Shown piece after piece: positions 42,095 to 54,548 of a DNA stretch of 64,000 nt; the stretch's first letter is position 1, and each line of letters opens with the position of its first letter. Made by a program: the position numbers and the translations under genes. This DNA is from Caulobacter sp. FWC2 (lineage in GTDB: Bacteria; Pseudomonadota; Alphaproteobacteria; Caulobacterales; Caulobacteraceae). Where the stretch lies: the NCBI RefSeq assembly GCF_002742625.1, contig NZ_PEBF01000001.1, positions 4,402,001 to 4,466,000 of the forward strand, in the 5' to 3' direction. The notes under the pieces are model-generated. The model ran no database searches. It saw only the letters and a list, made by a program, of their open reading frames with translations, and was not told the DNA's origin.

Positions 42095-43981
42095 ATGACC
42101 AACATCCACAACTATAGCGGGTCCACACACGCACCGCTGCAGGCGCGCATCGCCGGCGTCGCCTTGGCCACGACCGTGCTGGCGCTGGTCGCCGCCTGCC
42201 TGTGCTTCATGCTGCAGCAATGGAGCGTCGCGCGGCAGGAAGCCCGCGCCAATCACGAGATCCTGGCCCAGATGGCCGCCGCCGGCGCCGCTGCGCCGCT
42301 GGCGGATCACAACATGGTCGGCGTCTATCGCGCCCTGGAAGCGGTGGCCAAGGCCCCCAGCGTCGCGGGCGTGCGCATCGTCGACACCCAGGGCCGCGTC
42401 GTCGCCCAGTTGGGCGAGTCCAACCCGGCCGACACCGACACCCTGTCCCATCCCATTCGTCTCGGCTCTCAGAATGTCGGCGCCCTTGTGCTGCTGGCCG
42501 AGCATCCGGGCCTGGGCCAGACCCTGGCCCGCGACCTGGCCCTGACCGGCGCCCTGTTCTTCGGTGCGGCGGGCCTGGCGATTCTTCTGGCCAACAGCCT
42601 GGCGCGCCGCCTGGCCCGACCGATGGAGCGCCTGTCGGAAGCCATGCACGAGACCGCCGTCGGCGGCCGGTTCAAGGCCGTCGAGCAGACGTCCGACGAC
42701 GACGTCTTCCAGAGCCTGACCGACAGCTTCAACCACCTGGTGTGCCGGCTGGAAGCCAATGACCACGACCTGCGCGGCGCCATGGCCGAGCTGGTCAAGG
42801 CGCGCGACGACGCCAACGCCGCCAACGTCCTGAAGTCCCACTTCCTGGCCAATATGAGCCACGAGATCCGCACGCCGCTGAACGGCGTGCTGGCCATGGC
42901 CGAGCTGATGGCCATGGACAAGATGAGCGACACCCAGCGCGAGCGCCTGAAGGTGATCCGCGAATCGGGCGCGGTGCTGCTGGGCGTGCTGAACGATGTG
43001 CTGGACCTGTCCAAGATCGAGGCCGGCCGCCTGGAGATCACCGACCGACCGTTCGATATCGCCCAACTGGCCCAGTCGATTCGCGAGACCTACGCGCCCC
43101 AGGCCCGCGACCGGGGCCTGGCCTTCGAGGTCGCCGTCGCGCCCGAGGCGCAGGGCCTGTGGCGCGGCGACTCCGACCGCCTGCGCCAGATCCTGGGCAA
43201 CCTGATCGCCAACGCCCTGAAGTTCACCCTGGAAGGCGCGGTCGCCGTACGCTTCGCCTCGGCCGAGGACGGCTCGGGCCTGCGCATCGATGTGGCCGAC
43301 ACCGGCATCGGCATTTCGCCCGAGATCCTGCCGCGCCTGTTCGACAAGTTCGTCCAGGCCGACAGCTCGACCACGCGCCGCTTCGGCGGCTCGGGCCTGG
43401 GCCTGGCCATCTGCCGCGAGCTGGCGGCGCTGATGGACGGCTCGATCAAGGTCCAAAGCCGCGAAGGCCGTGGCTCGACCTTCACCGTCCTGCTCTCGCT
43501 TCCCCGCGAGGAAGCGATCGTCGACGTCCACTATATCGACGACGACCACGCCGCCGCGCCGGAGGCCGCCCCGGCCGAGACGGCCCGCCTGCGCGTGCTG
43601 GCCGCCGACGACAATCCGACCAACCAGAAGGTCGTCGCCGCTGTCCTGGCCCCGCTCAACGCCGAGGTGACCACGGTCGCCGACGGCCGGGCCTGCGTCG
43701 AGGCCTGGCGGGCCGGCACGTTCGACATCGTGCTGATGGACATCCACATGCCCGTCCTGGACGGGGTCGAGGCCGCCAGGGCCATCCGCGCCCTGGAAAG
43801 CGAACAGGGCCGCGTCCGCACGCCGATCATCGCCGTCACGGCCAACGCCCTGGCCCACCAGGTCGAGGACTATCTGGCGGCCGGCATGGACGGCCACGTG
43901 GCCAAGCCGATCGAGGTCACCAAGCTCTATGACGCGATCCAAGCGGCCATGACCGCCGCGCGCCTGGCCCAGGCGGCCTAA
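42095..43981 (+). CDS. hybrid sensor histidine kinase/response regulator
   Basis: 628 residues. Two membrane helices (about 17-40 and 150-170) flank a short periplasmic sensor; a HAMP-like linker follows. HisKA with phospho-accepting H256 ([15 protein letters not shown]), then HATPase_c with the N-box (LIANALKF), [10 protein letters not shown] and [19 protein letters not shown]-terminal receiver has the AADDNPTN acidic pair, phospho-acceptor D549 ([11 protein letters not shown]) and AKPIE lysine. No Hpt domain, so another protein must receive the phosphate. Signal unknown. The ATG at 42095 lies about 185 bp from the divergent gene. Confidence 0.93.
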   Translation: MTNIHNYSGSTHAPLQARIAGVALATTVLALVAACLCFMLQQWSVARQEARANHEILAQMAAAGAAAPLADHNMVGVYRALEAVAKAPSVAGVRIVDTQGRVVAQLGESNPADTDTLSHPIRLGSQNVGALVLLAEHPGLGQTLARDLALTGALFFGAAGLAILLANSLARRLARPMERLSEAMHETAVGGRFKAVEQTSDDDVFQSLTDSFNHLVCRLEANDHDLRGAMAELVKARDDANAANVLKSHFLANMSHEIRTPLNGVLAMAELMAMDKMSDTQRERLKVIRESGAVLLGVLNDVLDLSKIEAGRLEITDRPFDIAQLAQSIRETYAPQARDRGLAFEVAVAPEAQGLWRGDSDRLRQILGNLIANALKFTLEGAVAVRFASAEDGSGLRIDVADTGIGISPEILPRLFDKFVQADSSTTRRFGGSGLGLAICRELAALMDGSIKVQSREGRGSTFTVLLSLPREEAIVDVHYIDDDHAAAPEAAPAETARLRVLAADDNPTNQKVVAAVLAPLNAEVTTVADGRACVEAWRAGTFDIVLMDIHMPVLDGVEAARAIRALESEQGRVRTPIIAVTANALAHQVEDYLAAGMDGHVAKPIEVTKLYDAIQAAMTAARLAQAA

Positions 43982-44113
43982 GTCGGTCCCTCGACACAAG
44001 ATGAACAGAACATAACGAGCGGCTCAGAACCGCTTCAGGCTGCGCGTGTTTCTCTTAGCTCAACGTCGCTTCCCCCGGAGTGACGGGACAAGTTTCAGAG
44101 AGGAACCGAACCA

Positions 44114-44470
44114 ATGAAAAAGATCCTGATCTCGATCGCCGCGGTCTCGGCCCTGTCGGCCGCCGCCGTTCCCGCCATCGCCTCGGCCCAGTCGGTCAAC
44201 GACCGCCAGGCCATGCTCGACCGCCGCATCGACATCGGCGTGCGCAACGGCTCGCTGAGCCGTGGTGAAGCCTACCGCCTGCGCGCCGAACTGCGCGACA
44301 CCGAGCGCCTGGAGCGCCAGTATCGTCGCGGCGGCCTCAGCGGCTGGGAGCGCGCCGACCTGGATCGCCGCTTCGACCGCATCAGCGCCCAGATCCGCTA
44401 CGAGCGCCACGACCGCGACTACGGTTACGGCTATGGGGATCGTGACCATCGCGGCCCGAACCGCTGGTAG
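44114..44470 (+). CDS. hypothetical exported basic protein
   Basis: 118 residues. A clear signal peptide (MKKILISIAAVSALSAAAVPAIASAQ, cleavage after ASA) precedes a charged helical region (RRIDIGVRNGSLSRGEAYRLRAELRD...) with two repeats of the pattern G-S/L-S-R/W-E-A/R. A Tyr/Gly/Asp-rich tail (DYGYGYGDRDHRG) follows. Periplasmic proteins with this helix-plus-Gly tail architecture are common in Caulobacter; function unknown. AGAGAGGAA is the ribosome-binding site. Confidence 0.8.
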   Translation: MKKILISIAAVSALSAAAVPAIASAQSVNDRQAMLDRRIDIGVRNGSLSRGEAYRLRAELRDTERLERQYRRGGLSGWERADLDRRFDRISAQIRYERHDRDYGYGYGDRDHRGPNRW

Positions 44471-44479
44471 TGGCTTAAG

Positions 44480-45301
44480 CTAGGCCGGCTCCACCCGGAG
44501 CCGGCTCTCCACCACCGTGAAGCCGCGGCCGCGCAACAGAACGCGCGCGCCGCGGCTTTCGCATTCCAGGTCCCCGCCCCGACCGGGATAGGCCTGATGG
44601 AATTTCAGCGGGCTGTTCTCCAGCTTGTACTCGTAGAGCGGCGTCAGGATGCAGTGCGCCGAGCCCGTGGTCGGGTCCTCAGGGATGCCGAAGCCCGGCG
44701 CGAAGAAGCGGCTGACCACGGCGTAGGGCTGGCCGAGATCGGCAGTCGCGACGACCACCGTCTGGCCAGGACCGCCGGTCGCCTCACCCTCGATCCGCTT
44801 GATCGCGGCGAGATCGGGCTTCAGGCCGCGCACCGTCGCCTCGCTGTCCATCACCGCGATAAGATAGGCCCCGGCCCAGACCTCGACAGGTTCAGCGCCC
44901 AGCGCTTCGGCCAGACCCGCCGGGACCTCGGTCCGGCGCGGCGGATCGGCCGGGAAGTCCATCTCCAGCCCCTCGCCCGTCCGCTTGACCGTCAAGGCCC
45001 CCGAAAGCGTGTCGAAGGTCAGCAACGGGACGTCGACGCCCAGCTCTTCGAACAGGGTGTGCGCCGCCGCCAGGGTGGCGTGGCCGCACAGCGGGGCCTC
45101 AAGGGCCGGCGTGAACCAGCGCAGGCCGTAGCGCGCCGGGTCGTTCGTCTTCAGCAGATAGGCCGTCTCGGCCTGGTTGTTCTCGGCCGCCAGGGCTTGC
45201 ATCCACGCGGCGGAAGGCCAGGCGTCAAAGGGTTCGACCACACAGGCTGGATTGCCCTTGAACGGGCCGCTGGCGAAGGCGTCGATGGTCCACTGGCGCA
45301 T
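44480..45301 (-). CDS. PhzF-family isomerase-like protein
   Basis: 273 residues of the PhzF/diaminopimelate-epimerase-like fold. N-terminal signature [15 protein letters not shown] followed by [13 protein letters not shown] (catalytic Glu in NQAETA-like), the [21 protein letters not shown] segment, and [13 protein letters not shown] in the C-terminal half. PhzF itself isomerises an aminodeoxy-DHHA in phenazine synthesis, but no phenazine genes are present. Most such homologues have unknown roles. It converges on the exported protein gene. Confidence 0.88.
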   Translation of the reverse strand: MRQWTIDAFASGPFKGNPACVVEPFDAWPSAAWMQALAAENNQAETAYLLKTNDPARYGLRWFTPALEAPLCGHATLAAAHTLFEELGVDVPLLTFDTLSGALTVKRTGEGLEMDFPADPPRRTEVPAGLAEALGAEPVEVWAGAYLIAVMDSEATVRGLKPDLAAIKRIEGEATGGPGQTVVVATADLGQPYAVVSRFFAPGFGIPEDPTTGSAHCILTPLYEYKLENSPLKFHQAYPGRGGDLECESRGARVLLRGRGFTVVESRLRVEPA

Positions 45302-45377
45302 AGCGATCTCCCAAGCTGGACATCGCTGTTATGCGCGGCGGAAGCGGCGAGCAAAGGCTTTATTGTCCCGGTGACAA

Positions 45378-45962
45378 TCAGCCCTCGATGCTGATCTCCG
45401 GCCAGCGCGCCTTGGCCGAGCCCGTGGTCCGGTCCCAGCCGCCCGCGCCCTTGACGCGGAGCGGATTGGGCCGCAGGCGCATGGCGAACAGGTCCTCAAG
45501 CCCGAACGGCGCCCAGACGCTCAGGGAGTCATCGTCCTCGAGCCGCACGCCGACGCAGAAGGCGGTGGCGACGAAGCGCTTCAGGGCCGCGGCGCTGTCC
45601 TCCAGCGGCGGATAGGGCTCGTCGGCGCCGAACTTCTTCTCGAACCACAGATGCACGCGAGCCTGGTTGCGAACCTCGACCAGCTCGCGCAGCGGCGGCG
45701 CAAAGGCGGCCGCGACACGCTGGATGACCACGTCCTCGGCCTCGTAGCTGGTGTCGCTGTCGTCGTGATAGGCGACGTCGTAGTCCTTGATGCCATAGGC
45801 GGGATCCCGGCCGGTCAGGGCGTTCCAGACGGGCTGATAGACCGCGCCGGAGAAGATCATCCAGTCGGGCAGATCCAGGTCGCGGACGGTGCGCAGCACC
45901 TGCCAGGTCGTGGGGGTGGCGCGGACGATCTCGCGCAGGCGGTCTTCCAGCGTGTTCGTCAT
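45378..45962 (-). CDS. nucleotidyltransferase-fold protein (DUF925/PF06042)
   Basis: 194 residues. MIFSGAVYQPVWNALTGR and the IKDYDVAYHDDSDTSYEAEDVV acidic segment (D-x-D) mark the nucleotidyltransferase core. Later segments NQARVHLWFEKKFG and VGVRLEDDDSLSVWAPFGLEDLFAM are also typical of this family. The metal-binding aspartates appear intact. Biological substrate unknown. Its ATG at 45962 overlaps the thiD stop codon by a base, so the two are coupled; this does not establish a thiamine role. Confidence 0.82.
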   Translation of the reverse strand: MTNTLEDRLREIVRATPTTWQVLRTVRDLDLPDWMIFSGAVYQPVWNALTGRDPAYGIKDYDVAYHDDSDTSYEAEDVVIQRVAAAFAPPLRELVEVRNQARVHLWFEKKFGADEPYPPLEDSAAALKRFVATAFCVGVRLEDDDSLSVWAPFGLEDLFAMRLRPNPLRVKGAGGWDRTTGSAKARWPEISIEG

Positions 45963-46789
45963 CAGCGCAGCGTCCAGCCGTGGTCGAGGGGGCCATGACC
46001 GGCGCCGAACCCCGGCGCGCGCAGCATGGCCTCGTGGACATAGTTCCAGGCGCGGGCGACGGCCTCGTTCAGCGACAGCCCCTGCGCCAGCCCGGTCGCG
46101 CAGGCCGAAGCGAGCGTGCAGCCCGTGCCGTGGGTGTGGCGGGTCTCGATCCGCTCGCCCTCGAAGGTGGTCTCGCCCTCAGGAGTCATCAGCACGTCGA
46201 CGACGCGGTCGCCCCCTCCTTCTCCAAGAAGCACGTGACCACCCTTCATGAGCACCGCCTTGGCGCCCATCGTCAGCAAGGCCTCGCCGGCTCGGCGCAG
46301 GTCGTCGGTGGTCTCGACCGTCAGCCCGGTCAGGGCGGCGGCTTCGGGCGCGTTGGGCGTCAGCAGGGCCGCGCGCGGGATCATCAGGCTTTTAACCGCG
46401 CCGATCGCGGCGTCGGCCAGCAAGGAGGCTCCGCCCTTGGCGATCATCACCGGGTCGACGATGACGGGAATCTTGCCCGCGTGATCGATCGCGGCGGCCA
46501 CGGTCTCGACCACGCCGACGTCGCCCAGCATGCCGGTCTTGATCGCGTCGGCGCCGATGTCGTCCAGCACCGCCCGGGCCTGGGCGGCGATCACGTCCAG
46601 CGGGATCGGGTGGACGCCGGTGACGCCCAGGGTGTTCTGCACCGTCACGGCGGTGACCGCCGTGGCCGCGTAGCCGCCCAGGGCGGTGATGGTCTTGATA
46701 TCGGCCTGGATCCCCGCGCCGCCGCCGGAATCCGATCCGGCGATGACGAGGACGCGGCCCAGGAAAGCGTTGGCAGGTGCGTCTGACAT
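45962..46789 (-). CDS. thiD: hydroxymethylpyrimidine/phosphomethylpyrimidine kinase
   Basis: 275 residues of the ribokinase-like family. It phosphorylates HMP to HMP-P and then HMP-PP for thiamine synthesis. Conserved: VLVIAGSDSGGGAGIQADIKT at the N-terminus, AIKTGMLGD, VDPVMIAKGGASLL, TPNAPEAAALTG and the anion-hole/catalytic HTHGTGCTLASA. Length is typical. Cotranscribed with the DUF925 protein. An upstream permease at 25.9 kb may supply HMP. No TPP riboswitch was recognised. Confidence 0.96.
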   Translation of the reverse strand: MSDAPANAFLGRVLVIAGSDSGGGAGIQADIKTITALGGYAATAVTAVTVQNTLGVTGVHPIPLDVIAAQARAVLDDIGADAIKTGMLGDVGVVETVAAAIDHAGKIPVIVDPVMIAKGGASLLADAAIGAVKSLMIPRAALLTPNAPEAAALTGLTVETTDDLRRAGEALLTMGAKAVLMKGGHVLLGEGGGDRVVDVLMTPEGETTFEGERIETRHTHGTGCTLASACATGLAQGLSLNEAVARAWNYVHEAMLRAPGFGAGHGPLDHGWTLR

Positions 46790-46826
46790 GCAACGTTCTT
46801 AGGGGGGAATCGGATGACCGGAAACT

Positions 46827-46947
46827 CCCTTCCCCCTTGATGGGGGAAGGGTTGGGGATGAGGGTGACTTACGGAGCCGGCGACCGCGCCCAGCATCAAC
46901 CGCCCTATTCACCCCCACCCCTGCCCCTCCCCCATCAAGGGGGAGGG
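46827..46947. repeat. palindromic repeat, TTGATGGGGGAAGG type
   Basis: CCTTCCCCCTTGATGGGGGAAGG hairpin, then GGGGATGAGGGTGA, an unrelated centre, and the inverted half TCACCCCCACCCC with CCTCCCCCATCAAGGGGGAGG. Lies between thiD and folP. A close relative is at 60475-60596. Confidence 0.8.
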
Positions 46948-46960
46948 AAAGCGCTCTGTT

Positions 46961-47782
46961 CTAGGCGCCGGCGATCGCCGCCTGCACGTCCAGGGCCTGG
47001 ACTGTCTCGCGCACGTCGTGGACCCGCACCGCCGCCACGCCGGATGCCGCGCCGGCCAGGTGCGCGGCGAGCGAGCCGCCAAGACGATCCGTGGCCTCGC
47101 CCGCCGACGGGTCGAGCCCGGCGATAAAGCGCTTGCGGCTGGCCCCCAGCAGGATCGGATAGCCCAGGGCCACGAAGCGCGGCAGGGCCTTCAGCAAAGC
47201 CAGGTTGTGGGCCACCGTCTTGCCGAAGCCGATGCCCGGATCCAGCCAGATCTTCTCCTTGGCCACGCCTGCGGCCATGGCCGTGAAAGCCCGCGCCAGC
47301 AGGAAGGCCTCGACCTCGGCGACCACGTCATCGTAGCGCGGGTCGTCCTGCATGGTCCCCGGCTGGCCCAGCATGTGCATCAGCACGACCTCGCAGCCTA
47401 GCTCGGCGGCGACCTCGGGCGCCTCGGGCGAGAAGCGCAGGGCGGCCACGTCGTTCCACAGGCTCGCCCCGGCCCTGACGGCCGCGCGCGCGACGCCGGG
47501 CTTCATGGTGTCGATCGAGATCGGGATGTCGCTGGCCGCACGGATCGCCTCGATGATCGGGACCACGCGCAGGATCTCGTCGAACTCCGAGACCGGGGCC
47601 GCGCCCGGCCGGGTGCTCTCGCCGCCGATGTCGAGGATGTCGGCGCCCTGGGCGATCAGCCGGCGCGCATGTTCGATGCCGTCGGCGGCGCCGAGATACT
47701 TGCCGCCGTCGGAGAAGCTGTCGGGCGTGACGTTGACGATCCCCATGACGCGGGGCCGGGACGCGGGAGAGGCCATATTCAT
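46961..47782 (-). CDS. folP: dihydropteroate synthase
   Basis: 273 residues. It joins pABA to the pterin pyrophosphate in folate synthesis and is the sulfonamide target. Conserved segments: MGIVNVTPDSFSDGG, DIGGESTRPGA, ISIDTMKPGVARAAV, LWNDVAALR, and VLMHMLGQPGTM with the C-terminal LDPGIGFGKT and GASRKRFI. Length fits. It lies 10 bp downstream of the PAS-kinase gene on the same strand, which separates it from ftsH, its more common neighbour. Confidence 0.97.
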   Translation of the reverse strand: MNMASPASRPRVMGIVNVTPDSFSDGGKYLGAADGIEHARRLIAQGADILDIGGESTRPGAAPVSEFDEILRVVPIIEAIRAASDIPISIDTMKPGVARAAVRAGASLWNDVAALRFSPEAPEVAAELGCEVVLMHMLGQPGTMQDDPRYDDVVAEVEAFLLARAFTAMAAGVAKEKIWLDPGIGFGKTVAHNLALLKALPRFVALGYPILLGASRKRFIAGLDPSAGEATDRLGGSLAAHLAGAASGVAAVRVHDVRETVQALDVQAAIAGA

Positions 47783-47792
47783 GGCCCTCCTC

Positions 47793-50279
47793 CTACGCCT
47801 CGCGCAGCATCCGGTCGACCCGGGCGGCCAGGTCGTTGACCGCGAAGGGCTTGGTCAGCACCTCCATGCCATGCTCGATGTGGCCGTGGTTCAGGACGGC
47901 GTTCTCGGCATAGCCGGTGATGAACAGCACCCGCAGGTCCGGCCGCAGCGCCCGGGCCCCGTCGGCGACCTGGCGACCGTTCAGCCCACCGGGCAGGCCG
48001 ACATCGGTGATCAGCAGGTCGATCTTGGCGTTGGACTGCAGGATCCGCAGGCCGGAAGCCCCGTCCTGAGCCTCCAGGCAGGCGAAGCCCAGCTCGGCCA
48101 GGGCGTCGACGACCAGCATCCGCACGGTCGGCTCGTCGTCGACCACCAGCACCGTCTTGCCGGCCGGAACCACCGGTGGGCCGATGACGGGCTCGGGCGT
48201 CACGTCACCCTGCTCCGCGCCCAGGTGGCGCGGCAGGTACAGGCAGACCATCGTCCCCTGCCCGACCTCGGAATAGATCCGCACGTGACCGTTCGACTGG
48301 CGGGCGAAGCCATAGACCATCGACAGCCCCAGGCCCGTGCCCTGGCCGATCGGCTTGGTGGTGAAGAACGGGTCGAACACCCGCTCCAGCGTCGCCTTGT
48401 CGATGCCCGTGCCGGTGTCGCTGACACAGACCGAGACGTACTGGCCCGGCTCCAGCCCATGGTCACGGGCGGTGCGCGTATCGAGCCAGCGGTTGCCGGT
48501 TTCCAGCGTGATCTTGCCCCCGGTCGGCATGGCGTCGCGGGCGTTGATGCACAGGTTCAGCAGGGCGTTCTCGAGCTGGTTGGCGTCGACCAGGGTCGAC
48601 CAAAGGCCCGTGGCGGCGATCATCTCGACCTCGACGCCGGGTCCCACCGTACGGCGCACCAGTTCGACGAAGTCGGCCAGCAGCCTGTTGATGACCACCG
48701 GCTTGGGGGCCAGGGTCTGGCGGCGCGAGAAGGCCAGCAGGCGATGGGTCAGGGACGCCGCCCGACGCGCCGCGCCTTGGCCGGCCGCCAGATAGCGCTC
48801 CACGTCCGACGTCCGCCCCTGGGCCAGCCGCGCCCCGATCATTTCGAACGAGCCCGAAATGCCGGCCAGCAGGTTGTTGAAGTCGTGGGCCAGCCCCCCG
48901 GTCAGCTGGCCGACCGCCTCCATCTTCTGGGCCTGGCGCAACGCTTCCTCGGTCTGGCGCAGGCGCTCCTGCTCGGCCAGACGCTCGGTGACGTCGTAGA
49001 CGAACTGATAGGCCCCGACCTGCCGGCCGTCGGCGTCCAGCAGCGGGTGGAAGCGCATTTCGTAGTAACGACGCTCGCGTGACGGGTCGCCAAACTCGCC
49101 GATCTCGACGAAGGTCTCGCCGCGCAGCGCGCGCTCCCAGGCCGTTCGGATACCGGCTTGATGCGCGGGCTGATCGGCCAGCAGGGTCAGCATGTTGTCG
49201 CCGACCTGGGGGCGGACGCCGAACAGCCGCTGGAATTCGCCGGCCGAGGCGCCGTTGATGGCCAGCCAGTTCAGGTCCATGTCGGCGACCTGGACGAAGA
49301 TGTTGGTCCCCTCGACGATGTCCGCCAGCAGCCGGCGCTCGGCCAGGGCCTCGGTCACGCGGGCTTCCAGCGTCTCGTTCAGCCGGCGCAGTTCGGCCTC
49401 GGCGCACTTGCGTGCGGTGACGTCCTGGAACAGCACCGCGACCTGCTTCAGCTCGGGCGGCTCGATGCGGAACGACGAGAGCGACAGGTGCCGGCCGGTG
49501 GCGACCAGCTCCTGTTCGAAGCGGATCGGCACGCCGGTGCGCAACACCGCGCCATACCGCTCGGCCCAGGCGTCGGCCTCTTCGCCGACGATCTCGCGCA
49601 GCGTCTGGCCCACGACATTGGGGATGCCCGCGTGACGCTCATAGGCCGAATTGGCCATGATGTGGATATAGTCGCTGAGCGGTCCATGCGGGCCGTCGAA
49701 GAACTCGATGACGCAGAACCCCTCGTCCATCGACTCGAACAACAGGCGATAGCGCTGCTGGTCGGCGTCCTGGGCCTGTTCGCGAAGCACACGGGCGGTG
49801 ATGTCGTTGCAGACGCACATGACGCCCTCGACCGCACCGGTCTCGCCGCGCACGGGCGTGAACAACAGATTGCACCACGCCGGCTCGCCGTTCGGACGGA
49901 TGAAGCCGACGCTCTCGCGCACCAGGCCTTCGCCGGCCTTGGCGCTGGCCAGCAGCGCCGCGCCCTCGGCGACCGGGAACACCTCGGCGAATCTCTGCCC
50001 CAGGGCCGCCGGGCCCGCCGCGCCCAGGAAGTCGCCGCCGGGCGCGTTGTAGAGGATAACTTCCTGATCGCCCCAGACCAGCACCGAAGGGATCGGCGCG
50101 TTCAGCACCATGGAAGCCGCCGCGCGCAGGGCGGGCGGCCAGGCGGCCAGCGGACCGAAAGCCGTCGTCGACCATTCGCGGGCCGCCACCGCGACCGCCA
50201 TCTCGCCGCCTCCGGTCAGGAAGGCGGGGATCGACGACAGTTGGGTGGGCGAGCCTCGCGGCTCGTCAATCGCGCTCAT
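47793..50279 (-). CDS. soluble PAS-domain hybrid histidine kinase
   Basis: 828 residues, no clear membrane helix. Three PAS-type sensors are predicted (about 35-165, 175-295, 315-435). HisKA with phospho-accepting H465 ([11 protein letters not shown]), HATPase ([56 protein letters not shown]) and a C-terminal receiver ([41 protein letters not shown]). It may sense small ligands or redox. No partner regulator is adjacent. It separates ftsH from folP. Start ATG 50279. Confidence 0.92.
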   Translation of the reverse strand: MSAIDEPRGSPTQLSSIPAFLTGGGEMAVAVAAREWSTTAFGPLAAWPPALRAAASMVLNAPIPSVLVWGDQEVILYNAPGGDFLGAAGPAALGQRFAEVFPVAEGAALLASAKAGEGLVRESVGFIRPNGEPAWCNLLFTPVRGETGAVEGVMCVCNDITARVLREQAQDADQQRYRLLFESMDEGFCVIEFFDGPHGPLSDYIHIMANSAYERHAGIPNVVGQTLREIVGEEADAWAERYGAVLRTGVPIRFEQELVATGRHLSLSSFRIEPPELKQVAVLFQDVTARKCAEAELRRLNETLEARVTEALAERRLLADIVEGTNIFVQVADMDLNWLAINGASAGEFQRLFGVRPQVGDNMLTLLADQPAHQAGIRTAWERALRGETFVEIGEFGDPSRERRYYEMRFHPLLDADGRQVGAYQFVYDVTERLAEQERLRQTEEALRQAQKMEAVGQLTGGLAHDFNNLLAGISGSFEMIGARLAQGRTSDVERYLAAGQGAARRAASLTHRLLAFSRRQTLAPKPVVINRLLADFVELVRRTVGPGVEVEMIAATGLWSTLVDANQLENALLNLCINARDAMPTGGKITLETGNRWLDTRTARDHGLEPGQYVSVCVSDTGTGIDKATLERVFDPFFTTKPIGQGTGLGLSMVYGFARQSNGHVRIYSEVGQGTMVCLYLPRHLGAEQGDVTPEPVIGPPVVPAGKTVLVVDDEPTVRMLVVDALAELGFACLEAQDGASGLRILQSNAKIDLLITDVGLPGGLNGRQVADGARALRPDLRVLFITGYAENAVLNHGHIEHGMEVLTKPFAVNDLAARVDRMLREA

Positions 50280-50380
50280 GGTCTTCCGTCAAGCAGGTGG
50301 CCCCAGGCCACGCACGCGCGGCCAAGCTCCAACGATCGAACCGGCGTCGGGTTGCCGACAGACGGCGAAAAATCGGCAAG

Positions 50381-50409
50381 AAAAAAGCCGGCCCTTTCGA
50401 GCCGGCTTT
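50381..50409 (-). terminator. terminator after ftsH
   Basis: 9-bp stem AAAGCCGGC/GCCGGCTTT followed on the minus strand by a six-T run. It ends the tol-tilS-ftsH block before the PAS-kinase gene. Confidence 0.9.
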
Positions 50410-50429
50410 GATCGTCTGAATAGGCCCGC

Positions 50430-52313
<1,884 letters not shown>

Positions 52314-52391
52314 ACGCCTCGTCTTCCCAACGAATAGGTTCTTGACCTCCCAAGATAGGGAGTCATGCGCGCTTGCGCCATGGACGTGACA

Positions 52392-53609
52392 TCAGGTCAC
52401 GGATTCTTGGTCGATCCGACCGATCGCGGCCTTGAAACGATCCAGAACGAGCGGACGCGCGCACGCACCTCCTTCGGCTGCAAGGTCCGGGCCGTCAAGC
52501 GCGGGCGAATACGGGACCGCGGCGGGACCCACGATCAGCGGCAGGCTGGGACGGGCGGCGGCGGGGACGGCGGAGAGTTGGCCGCGCTGGCCGGGCGAAA
52601 GGCTGGCCGCCCTGCCCTTCAGGGCGAAGACGGTCAGCGGCGCGGTCCCGGCGGTGATCTCCCAGCGGCCGTCCCAGACGCCGGTCTGGCCGGGCGACAG
52701 GTCCAGCGGCGAGAGACCGCCCCGCGCGGTCTCGCCGGCGTCGCGGCAGATCAGGACATTATCGGCCGCCTCGACCCGCGCGCCCGACAGGGTGGCGGCG
52801 AAGGTCTCGTTGGCGCGCAGACGCTCGGCCAACCGCGCCAACCGCTCGCCGCGCGGCGGCCGTTCGGTCCCGGCGGCGCACAGCAGGGCGGCGGCCAGGT
52901 GAGCGGCGGCGACATCACGCGGCAACCGGATCGCGCCGGCGGGGTCGATCTGGAAGGCCGGCGGCGATGGCGGTGTGACCTGGGTCGGCGAGACCGCGTC
53001 GGGGTCTGAGGCCCTGGCCCGCGCTCGCGCATAGCGGAGGTCGTCGTTGGCCGGATCGTCCAGCCAGGTCTCGCCCTCGGCGGCCAGGGCCTGGCGGATC
53101 GCCTCGCGGGTCAGGCCTAGCAGCGGTCGCAGCAGGAAGACGCTTCGGCCTTCCGGCCAGACCGGCGACGGCGCCCATTGGCGGGGGTCGGAAACGGTGG
53201 AGCCCTCGGCCCGCATGGCCGCGCCCTCGGCTAGGTCGCTGGCGGTGTGGCCCAGCAGCAGGACCTTGGCGCCGGCCTCGCGCGCGGCTTCGGCGAGCAA
53301 GGCATGACGCGCGCGACGGGCGGCGGCGGGCAGACCGGTGGAAGGCTTGTCGCCGGTCCAGGCCAGCGCCTTGCCCTCCGCGCCCAGCGCCCGCGCCTTG
53401 GCGACGGCGTCGGCGGTCCAGCGCGCGCTGTCCGCCTGAAGCTGGTGATCGACGACGAAGGCGAGCACGCGCCGCTCGCCCGCCCAGTCCAGGACCGCCT
53501 TCAGCAGGAAGAGAGAATCGCCGCCGCCGGAAAAGCCGACGGCCAGCGGGGCGTTAGAAGTCCGATCGAGCCGCCGGTCGAGGGCGGCTCGAACCGCTTC
53601 TACGCGCAC
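52392..53609 (-). CDS. tilS: tRNA(Ile)-lysidine synthetase
   Basis: 405 residues. It converts C34 of tRNA-Ile(CAU) to lysidine so it reads AUA. The P-loop motif VGFSGGGDSLFLL near residue 25 is diagnostic; FVVDHQLQADS and LLLGHTASDLAEGAAM also fit. A C-terminal TilS domain is less clear. Start is a GTG at 53609, inside the last codons of cpoB (10-bp overlap), indicating coupling. The gene is essential in most bacteria. Confidence 0.93.
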   Translation of the reverse strand: MRVEAVRAALDRRLDRTSNAPLAVGFSGGGDSLFLLKAVLDWAGERRVLAFVVDHQLQADSARWTADAVAKARALGAEGKALAWTGDKPSTGLPAAARRARHALLAEAAREAGAKVLLLGHTASDLAEGAAMRAEGSTVSDPRQWAPSPVWPEGRSVFLLRPLLGLTREAIRQALAAEGETWLDDPANDDLRYARARARASDPDAVSPTQVTPPSPPAFQIDPAGAIRLPRDVAAAHLAAALLCAAGTERPPRGERLARLAERLRANETFAATLSGARVEAADNVLICRDAGETARGGLSPLDLSPGQTGVWDGRWEITAGTAPLTVFALKGRAASLSPGQRGQLSAVPAAARPSLPLIVGPAAVPYSPALDGPDLAAEGGACARPLVLDRFKAAIGRIDQESVT

Positions 53610-54472
53610 TTGGCCGCGACGCGGGTCGAGGCCGCGCGGGAGATGACCTGGCCCGGAGCCTTCGGATAGCGCTTGGACAGCTCGTCCAGGGTGCGGCAGG
53701 CCTCTGTGGTCTTCTTCAGAGCTACCATCGAGCGGGCCAGCTTCAGCGTGGCGTCCGGCGCCCAGCTGGTCTGCGGCCAGCCGCGGATCGCGCCGATATA
53801 GGCCCCGGCCGCGTCGGTATAGGCCTCGCGCACAAACAGGGTCTCGCCCTGCCAGTAGCGGGCCTCCGGCGCCTTGGCGCTGTCCGGATAGTTGTTCACA
53901 TAGGCCGCGAAGGCCTGCTCGGCATTGGCGTAGTCGCCGGCCAACAACAGATCCTTGGCCTGCTTGAAGGCCACCGCCGGATCGGCCGGCGGCGCGGGCG
54001 GCGGCGGGGTCCCTCCGGCCAGGGCCATGCCTCCGGTTCCTTGGGCGCTGACTTGGGCGGCAGCGGCCGCCTGCATGTCGGCGATCGACTTCTCCAGGGC
54101 GGCCAGGCGCTGTTCAAGCAGATCGGCGCGCGCCTTCTGGTCGGCGGCGGCGCGGTTGGCCTTGGTCAGCTCGAAATTGGCGGCCTCGTTCTGGCCGTTC
54201 AGCCGGGTCAGGGTCTGTTCCAGGTCGCCGACGCGCTCGTTCAGGGCGGCGATCTGGGCGTCGGTCTCGGCCGGCTGCACGACCACGGGCTTACCGGTGT
54301 CGCGGCCCTGGAAGACGATCGACCGCAGTTCGCGGACCACCTTTTCCATGCGCTCGACGCGCTTGGCCGAGCGATCGTCCAGCGGATCCTCGGCGGGCAG
54401 CGGGGTCTGGGCGACAGCCACGGCGGCAGTCGAGGCGAACAGGACGGCGAGCAGAGCGGATTTCAGCTTCAT
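53600..54472 (-). CDS. cpoB: Tol-Pal system TPR protein CpoB/YbgF
   Basis: 290-residue periplasmic protein. Signal peptide MKLKSALLAVLFASTAAVAVAQ; a trimerising coiled coil (about 35-135; RVERMEKVVRELRSIVF, ALNERVGDLEQTLTRLN); a Pro-rich linker with APPADP; and a C-terminal TPR region (AFKQAKDLLLAGDYANAEQAFAAYVNNYPDSAKAPEARYWQGETLF). CpoB coordinates peptidoglycan synthesis with outer-membrane constriction at division. It follows pal, the normal order. Confidence 0.93.
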   Translation of the reverse strand: MKLKSALLAVLFASTAAVAVAQTPLPAEDPLDDRSAKRVERMEKVVRELRSIVFQGRDTGKPVVVQPAETDAQIAALNERVGDLEQTLTRLNGQNEAANFELTKANRAAADQKARADLLEQRLAALEKSIADMQAAAAAQVSAQGTGGMALAGGTPPPPAPPADPAVAFKQAKDLLLAGDYANAEQAFAAYVNNYPDSAKAPEARYWQGETLFVREAYTDAAGAYIGAIRGWPQTSWAPDATLKLARSMVALKKTTEACRTLDELSKRYPKAPGQVISRAASTRVAAKCA

Positions 54473-54548
54473 GACCGTGATCTACCGATAGGACGCGGAC
54501 AAAACTAGGGCGGCTACTCGTTTGAGCAGCCGCCCCAGGACTTACAGC

